This document shows positions 15,538 to 19,807 of a stretch of DNA of 19,807 nucleotides, in pieces. Position numbers and translations under genes: made by a program. The notes beneath the pieces are model-generated. The model had not been told where the DNA came from, searched no databases, and was given only the letters and a program-made list of their open reading frames with translations. The stretch spans positions 1-19,807 of the forward strand of contig JBFXFO010000066.1 of assembly GCA_050178915.1 (NCBI GenBank). Direction: 5' to 3'. The stretch is from JBFXAF01 sp050178915. Lineage in GTDB: Bacteria > Pseudomonadota > Alphaproteobacteria > Rhizobiales > Rhizobiaceae. How positions within the stretch are numbered: the first letter of the stretch is position 1; each line of letters begins with the position of its first letter.

Positions 15538-15897
15538 TCGCCCCGCCGCCCTTCTTCTTGTGCCACGCCGGGGATCGCTTGTCAGGCCGCCCGGTGGCCT
15601 GTCCGACGCCTCGCATTGTGGCCGCGGCCGCCTTGTTGGTGAGCCCCCGATGAACGGGCGGTTCAGACAAGCCCTTCCGCGCCTCTCCGCCGCCGACCGG
15701 CGCGCCCTCGAAAGCCCCCTGTCGCTCAAGCGCAAGCCATTGTAAGATATGAGGTAGTGTCTCCGGGAGCCGCCGCCAAGAAGCAGCACGCGGAACGCCA
15801 GCTGGACACGCGTCCGTGTTCCAAAATACTGACAAAATGTTGGATGACTTCTGGCGCCGCTGCGAGAACGCCTGAAGGGCTTGGGAGACCAATATCG
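15538..15897. promoter_or_regulatory. 360-base divergent intergenic region between the Zur-like and caspase-like genes
   Basis: No gene is supported here. On the minus strand a 31-codon frame (ATG at 15616, stop at 15521) ends in a Lys/Gly/Asp-rich tail (HKKKGGGANDDDG) and overlaps the Zur start, but nothing supports its translation. On the plus strand the last 150 bases include an AT-rich patch, CCAAAATACTGACAAAATG around 15821-15839, a plausible promoter area for the caspase operon, without a clear -35/-10 pair. I looked for the palindromic rhizobial-type Zur box and did not find one. GGGAG at 15883-15887, about 10 bases before the ATG at 15898, is the likely ribosome binding site. Confidence 0.4.
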
Positions 15898-18153
15898 ATG
15901 TTGAGGATGACACGCAGGAGCCTGCTGCTCGGCGCCAGTTCGCTGACGGCCGCCGGCTTCCTTCCGCTGCGCAGCGCCATGGCGCAGAAGCCGCGCACCT
16001 ATCATGCGCTGCTGGTCGCCGTGACCAAATACCCGCATCTGCCGCAGAAGAACTGGCTGATCGGCCCGAACCATGACTCGCTGCTGCTCTACGACTATCT
16101 GACCGCCAAGGGCGGCTTCAAGCCGGAGAACGTGACCGTTCTCGCCGACTACCAGGACGCCGGCGATGCGACGATCACCGGCCCGACGCCGCCGAGCGCG
16201 GGCTCGCCCACCAACGCGGCTATCAAGGAACAGTTCGCGGCACTCGCCAAGCGCATCGAGGACGAGGCTGCCGCGGGCGGGGGCGACGCCTTCGTGTACA
16301 TCCACATGTCGGGCCACGGCGCCAACCAGCCGCAGCGCAAGGCAGGCGACGAGACCGACGGGCTGGACGAGATCTTCCTGCCGGCCGACACACAGATGTG
16401 CTCGGACATCAAGGACGGCCTGCCGAACGCGCTCGTCGATGACGACATCAAGTCGTCGCTCGACGCCATCCGCGCCACCGGCGCCTTTGTCTGGATCGTG
16501 TTCGACTGCTGCCATTCGGGCTCGGCGACCCGCGACGTGCTGCCGCCCGGCGAGGAGATGGACCGCAAGGTCGAGTTCCTCGACGTGGTCGATCCGTCGA
16601 TCCAGGAAGAGGCTCGCGCCGCGATGGCGCGTGCCGGCTCGTCGGAAGGGACGCGTGGCGTCGGCGACGATGGCGAGCGCAAGCCCGGCCTGCAGGTCGT
16701 CGCGCCGACGGGTGCAGAATCCATCCTGCCCGGCGGGCTCGTTGCCTTCTACGCCGCGCAGACCATCGAGACCACGCCGGAGATGCCGCTGCCGAAGGGC
16801 GACCCGGATGCGACCCGCTATGGTCTCTTCACCTATACGATCATCTCGAAGCTGACCGAGGCGGAGAACCGCCGCATTACCTATCGCCAGCTCGGCCATG
16901 CGGTGCTGCAGCAATATTCGGCCGACGGCCGTCCGCGCCCGACGCCGCTCTTTGAAGGCGTGCTCGACGCGCCGGTGTTCGGCACCGAGCGCATCCCGCA
17001 GGAATTGCAGTGGCCGATCACCGTGAGCGGCGCCAGCGCCACCATTCCGGCCGGCACGCTGCACCGCCTGACCCCCGGCACCAAGCTGGCCATTCTGCCC
17101 GAGCCGATCTCGGAAATGTCCGAGGCCGTCGGCTATGTCGAGGTGAAGAGCGCCAAGAACCTGACGGCGAACGTCTACCCGGTCGCCTTCGACGACAAGC
17201 CGGCGCTCAAGCTGGCCGACCTGCCGGCCAACGCCTATGCCCGCGTCGCCGAATTCGCGGTGGACTACAAACTCGTCGTCGCCCGCCCCGACAAGTCGGA
17301 GGGGCTGGACGCCGAGGTGGCGCTGGCCAACCAGGTGCTGGACCAGCTCGCGGCCGACGCGGACGCGAAATTCCGCATCCAGCTGGTCGAGCCGGGCGCC
17401 GAAGCCGATTTGCGCTTCGCCGTGCTGAAGGAGAACGCCATCAACAACGCGGCGATGGATGCCTCCGACAAGCCGGCGCTCTGGTTCCTGCCGGCCTCGG
17501 GCCAGCTCGCCGAAGGCCAGCGTCCACCGCTGGTCGCCATCGACGTGAGCAATCCGGAGAAGCTGAAGAAGGGCGTCGGCGACAATCTGCTGACGATCTA
17601 CCGCGCCACCAGCCTGTCGCGGCTGGCTGCCGCCTCGGACTACACGCCCGAGCAGGTAACGATCACGTTCAACATCAAGCGGGCCGACACCGGCGCGGAG
17701 GAACCGCTGGCGGAAGCCTCGGTGCCGTTCGTCAAGCCGGGCGACCAGGTGCACCTGTCGGCGAAGAACCTGTCGAGCAAGCTGGTCGACATCAACGTGC
17801 TCTACATCGGCTCGGACTATTCGATCACGCATATGGGCGCGCAGCGGCTGGAGAAGAACTCCGAGCTGAACGAAGGCCTGCTCGAGATCACCGACACCAG
17901 CTTCGGCATGGAGCGGATGATCGCTGTGCTGACGGAAGCGCCGGCGCAGAGCGAGATCGAGGATCTGTCGTTCCTGCAGCAGGGCGGCGTGCCGCCGGCG
18001 ACCCGCGCCATCGGCGGGGCGGCCGGCTTCTCCGACATGCTGCGCGACATCGGCCTGGCGCCGGCAACGCGTGCGGCCATGAAGCTCGGCGACAAGGGCG
18101 GCAACAAGGGCGCCGTCATGATCTTCCCGATGGAGACGGTGCCGCGCGGCTGA
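15898..18153 (+). CDS. Tat-exported caspase-like (peptidase C14) protein with DUF4384-like C-terminus
   Basis: 751 residues. The N-terminus MLRMTRRSLLLGASSLTAAG, followed by a hydrophobic run and AMA before Gln30, is a twin-arginine (Tat) type signal, so the protein is predicted to be folded in the cytoplasm and exported to the periplasm. Residues about 33-365 are a caspase/metacaspase-like domain: YHALLVAVTKY, catalytic His140 in IHMSGHGAN, an acidic DETDGLDEIFLPAD segment at 151-164 of metacaspase type, then FDCCHSGSA with catalytic Cys205. The acidic pocket suggests Arg/Lys rather than Asp specificity (inference). Residues about 460-690 look like a DUF4384-type C-terminal domain (VDINVLYIGSDYSITHMG, then ERMIAVLTEAP). 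First gene of a co-oriented run of four; a hairpin follows it. The start is set by the signal peptide; ATG 15907 would also keep the RR motif. Confidence 0.88.
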   Translation: MLRMTRRSLLLGASSLTAAGFLPLRSAMAQKPRTYHALLVAVTKYPHLPQKNWLIGPNHDSLLLYDYLTAKGGFKPENVTVLADYQDAGDATITGPTPPSAGSPTNAAIKEQFAALAKRIEDEAAAGGGDAFVYIHMSGHGANQPQRKAGDETDGLDEIFLPADTQMCSDIKDGLPNALVDDDIKSSLDAIRATGAFVWIVFDCCHSGSATRDVLPPGEEMDRKVEFLDVVDPSIQEEARAAMARAGSSEGTRGVGDDGERKPGLQVVAPTGAESILPGGLVAFYAAQTIETTPEMPLPKGDPDATRYGLFTYTIISKLTEAENRRITYRQLGHAVLQQYSADGRPRPTPLFEGVLDAPVFGTERIPQELQWPITVSGASATIPAGTLHRLTPGTKLAILPEPISEMSEAVGYVEVKSAKNLTANVYPVAFDDKPALKLADLPANAYARVAEFAVDYKLVVARPDKSEGLDAEVALANQVLDQLAADADAKFRIQLVEPGAEADLRFAVLKENAINNAAMDASDKPALWFLPASGQLAEGQRPPLVAIDVSNPEKLKKGVGDNLLTIYRATSLSRLAAASDYTPEQVTITFNIKRADTGAEEPLAEASVPFVKPGDQVHLSAKNLSSKLVDINVLYIGSDYSITHMGAQRLEKNSELNEGLLEITDTSFGMERMIAVLTEAPAQSEIEDLSFLQQGGVPPATRAIGGAAGFSDMLRDIGLAPATRAAMKLGDKGGNKGAVMIFPMETVPRG

Positions 18154-18176
18154 TCCCTATCGCCGCAATCGTAACC

Positions 18177-18207
18177 ACCTTTCCGCGCAACGCTTGCGCG
18201 GAAAGGT
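18177..18207 (+). terminator. 14-bp perfect hairpin after the caspase-like gene
   Basis: ACCTTTCCGCGCAA at 18177-18190 and TTGCGCGGAAAGGT at 18194-18207 are exact reverse complements around a 3-base CGC loop. It lies 23 bases after the stop codon. No T-run follows, so it may be a partial terminator, an mRNA-stability element tuning caspase against downstream expression, or a protein-binding palindrome. It is the strongest hairpin I found in the window. Confidence 0.6.
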
Positions 18208-18277
18208 CGAATCCCCGAAATTCCCGGCATACGCGGCATTGCAAAGCGCGTCGCGGCCGGGTCGTGTGAGGTCCGTC

Positions 18278-18676
18278 ATGTCCGGTAATTCCAGCCTGAG
18301 CAGGAAGACCCTGCGTTCGTTCGCCGCCGGCATTGCCGCGGCGCTTCTCGCCACGTCGAGCGTCGCGGCGCAGGGTGAGTGCGGCCTCTGCAACAGCGCG
18401 GTCGTCATCAATGGTGACCTTGCGGCCTGCTTCCTCGACCGCTATGCCGACCTCGCCGCGGCGACGGATGCCACCGTTGTCGTCGATCTTTCGGACTGCG
18501 CATCGCGCGGCGTCGTCGAGGCGCTGGCGGGTCCGCGCACCGGCAAGGGCGCAGGCGAGCCCGACACCATGTTCATGCTGTCGAAGGACCAGCTTGCCTG
18601 CCTGAAGACCAAGATCGAGGAACCGGGCCTTGAGCTCGATCCCTCCGTGAAGATCGACCTGGAAAGCTGCGGATGA
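18278..18676 (+). CDS. Small exported six-cysteine protein, unknown function
   Basis: 132 residues with a clear Sec signal peptide (basic Arg9-Lys10 and Arg13, hydrophobic 15-26, cleavage after Val-Ala-Ala near residue 31). The mature part of about 100 residues has six cysteines (35, 38, 51, 74, 108, 131), starting with GECGLC, an even number that fits three disulfides in the periplasm. It is acidic, and strand-like patches such as ATVVVDLSD and SVKIDLESC are visible. I do not recognise a family. The start is chosen for GAGG 6 bases upstream and because the signal peptide begins there. Its stop overlaps the start of the next gene as ATGA. The link to the caspase-like gene (124-base gap, same strand) suggests a shared function, for example a partner or substrate, but that is inference. 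Confidence 0.8.
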   Translation: MSGNSSLSRKTLRSFAAGIAAALLATSSVAAQGECGLCNSAVVINGDLAACFLDRYADLAAATDATVVVDLSDCASRGVVEALAGPRTGKGAGEPDTMFMLSKDQLACLKTKIEEPGLELDPSVKIDLESCG

Positions 18677-19476
18677 CCGAGGCGGAGCGGAAGGCGAACG
18701 AGGCGGCGGGGGAGAACTCCGCCGGCACAGTCGCGACGCTTTCCCCCGCCCAGAACCTTGCCGGCAAGGCCGCGCTGCCGGCCAACGATCCCGGCGCCGC
18801 CGTCGAGGAGGCGGCGACGCCGAAGCGCAAGGTGCGCATCTATTCGATGCCGGACGAGGCCTATCCCGAAGGCACGACGGTCATCCAGGACGACTTCAAC
18901 GACGGCAACCCGTTCAACGAGGAAGACTGGCGTGTCGTCCTCAACGCCTGGGTGGGCTTCATCCTGCGCCTCGTCCTGGTGCTCGCCGCCGGATTTTCCG
19001 TGGTGCAGTACCTGCAGCAGCGCGAGGAAGCGCGTGTTTCCGAGACGCTTAAGCTGGTCGACCTGTGGGAGCAGGACCAGTATCAGGCGGCGCAGCAGGC
19101 CCTGAGGCTGCGCCTCGCCGCCCTCAACGAGAAGTACGCCGACGAATTCCCGGCCAGCGGCTCCGACGCCGAGAAGGCGTTCTACTTCCGCAAGATCGGG
19201 CAGGAAGCGATGACCTCGGAGGGCGGCACCATGCCGCTGCCGGAGTTCGACGAGCAGTTCGGCCGCGTCGTCTACTTCCTCAACCGCGTCTCCTTCTGCG
19301 TGGCCGAGAATATCTGTTCGTCCGACGTGTCCGACGCCTATTTCGCCGACTACGCCGTCTCGTTCTGGCGCTACTTCGCCGGCTATGCCGCGCAGCAGCG
19401 CCGCGATGGCGTCGGCAACTACGCCAAGGCGATCGAGCAGTACGTGAAGGACGTCGAGGCGAGAACGGCAGAGTAG
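18673..19476 (+). CDS. Single-pass membrane protein of the caspase/WD40 cluster, unknown function
   Basis: 267 residues. The first 90 are hydrophilic, Ala/Glu/Lys-rich and probably disordered at first, then contain a more ordered basic/acidic patch (RKVRIYSMPDEAYPEG). One transmembrane helix follows at about 92-113 (NAWVGFILRLVLVLAAGFSV). The C-terminal 150 residues begin with a Gln/Glu/Arg-rich helix (QQREEARVSETLKLVDLWEQ) and continue helical, with Cys209 and Cys215 and several aromatic residues. With an N-in orientation the C-terminal domain would face the periplasm, where the other products of the cluster are predicted to be. The segment after the helix somewhat resembles membrane proteins with a helical sensor or scaffold region, but no named domain is recognised. 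The start overlaps the upstream gene (ATGA), so the two are translationally coupled. Confidence 0.83.
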   Translation: MTEAERKANEAAGENSAGTVATLSPAQNLAGKAALPANDPGAAVEEAATPKRKVRIYSMPDEAYPEGTTVIQDDFNDGNPFNEEDWRVVLNAWVGFILRLVLVLAAGFSVVQYLQQREEARVSETLKLVDLWEQDQYQAAQQALRLRLAALNEKYADEFPASGSDAEKAFYFRKIGQEAMTSEGGTMPLPEFDEQFGRVVYFLNRVSFCVAENICSSDVSDAYFADYAVSFWRYFAGYAAQQRRDGVGNYAKAIEQYVKDVEARTAE

Positions 19477-19481
19477 AAGCC

Positions 19482-19807
19482 ATGCATGCGCGTCGCTGGT
19501 TTTCGCGTCTGTCCCGCCCTGTACTGTCCCGCCTCGTGCTGCGCGGCCTGATCGTGCCGGCGCTGGTCGCGGCCGGCGCCCTCGCCGCCGCGGCGCAGGA
19601 CACACCGCCGGACGACCGGCCCTTCCATCTCGACCTCGACACCGGCGGGCACCGCGCCTTCATCAAGGACATCACCTTCTCGCCCGATGGCGAGTACCTG
19701 CTCACCGCCTCGGACGACAAGACGATCCGCATCTGGGACTGGCGCAGCGGCGTCACCGTACGCACGCTGCGCGGCTTCGTCGGCGACGACAATGACGGCA
19801 AGGTCTT
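19482..19807 (+). CDS. Exported WD40-repeat protein, 3' partial
   Basis: The frame starts with ATG at 19482, 5 bases after the preceding stop, with TAGAAG-type purines upstream, and is open to the end of the window (108 codons). The N-terminus MHARRWFSRLSRPVL, a hydrophobic stretch and AAAAQD form a Sec-type signal peptide. The mature part starts directly with a WD40 blade: GGHRAFIKDITFSPDGEYLL, then TASDDKTIRIWDW, with the GH and WD pairs in place, and a second blade beginning at GVTVRTLRG. WD40 domains are protein-interaction propellers; several more repeats and possibly a C-terminal effector domain must lie beyond the window. Co-oriented with, and tightly spaced to, the caspase-containing cluster. 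Confidence 0.85.
   Translation, partial: MHARRWFSRLSRPVLSRLVLRGLIVPALVAAGALAAAAQDTPPDDRPFHLDLDTGGHRAFIKDITFSPDGEYLLTASDDKTIRIWDWRSGVTVRTLRGFVGDDNDGKV

Noticed and set aside
15521..15616. 31-codon minus-strand frame overlapping the Zur start
   Set aside because: No ribosome binding site or recognisable sequence; the Lys/Gly/Asp tail is simply the shifted reading of the Zur leader.
15538..17832. Long minus-strand frame extending the Zur-like gene upstream to 906 codons
   Set aside because: It lies antisense to the caspase-like gene and has Arg/Val/Gly-rich low-complexity sequence; only the last 141 codons are a Fur-family protein with a proper start.
1..19807. Mobile element, phage or CRISPR content
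   Set aside because: I found no transposase, integrase, terminal repeats, tRNA-associated direct repeats or regularly spaced repeats on either strand.

Overview
The window looks like a chromosomal segment of a high-GC alphaproteobacterium, most likely Hyphomicrobiales (Rhizobiales), close to Mesorhizobium and relatives. The basis is the strongly G/C-biased third codon positions, the glnD-murJ pair with a 4-base start/stop overlap (an order I recall from rhizobia), and the set of alphaproteobacterial families present (DUF2244, DUF2214, a Fur/Zur regulator, a RidA-like protein). I see no rRNA, tRNA, CRISPR array, insertion sequence or prophage. Nearly all of it is ordinary chromosome.

Layout. 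1-3267: nucleoside hydrolase (+, start outside the window) facing a ribokinase-amidase pair (-); the hydrolase and kinase together fit ribonucleoside/ribose salvage. 3319-4162: a damaged locus (-) with one intact exported pilin-like protein (156 aa) and, upstream of it, a truncated paralogue of only about 51 recognisable codons, separated by about 210 bases of unexplained DNA. 4348-5812: an Ada-like HTH plus O6-methylguanine methyltransferase and a DUF2244 membrane protein (-). The latter is divergent, by only 22 bases, from nth (endonuclease III, +), so two DNA-repair genes sit close together. 6587-7042: DUF2214 membrane protein (-). 7137-11539: murJ and glnD (-), translationally coupled. 11733-12890: AI-2E-type permease (+). 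12978-13577: YdeI/OmdA-like protein (+). 13582-14475: EamA-type transporter (-, GTG start). 14656-15063: RidA-like protein whose usual catalytic Arg is Asp. 15112-15537: Zur-like regulator with a His-rich loop (-).

15898-19807 is the most interesting stretch. Four co-oriented genes (+) encode a Tat-exported caspase-like peptidase with a DUF4384-like C-terminus, a small exported six-cysteine protein, a single-pass membrane protein coupled to it by an ATGA overlap, and an exported WD40-repeat protein cut off by the window end. All four are predicted to be exported or membrane-anchored, which suggests a cell-envelope protease/scaffold module. I know of no named system with this composition. A 14-bp perfect hairpin lies between the caspase gene and the rest.

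The very long open frames antisense to glnD, murJ and the caspase gene are by-products of high GC and are not annotated.
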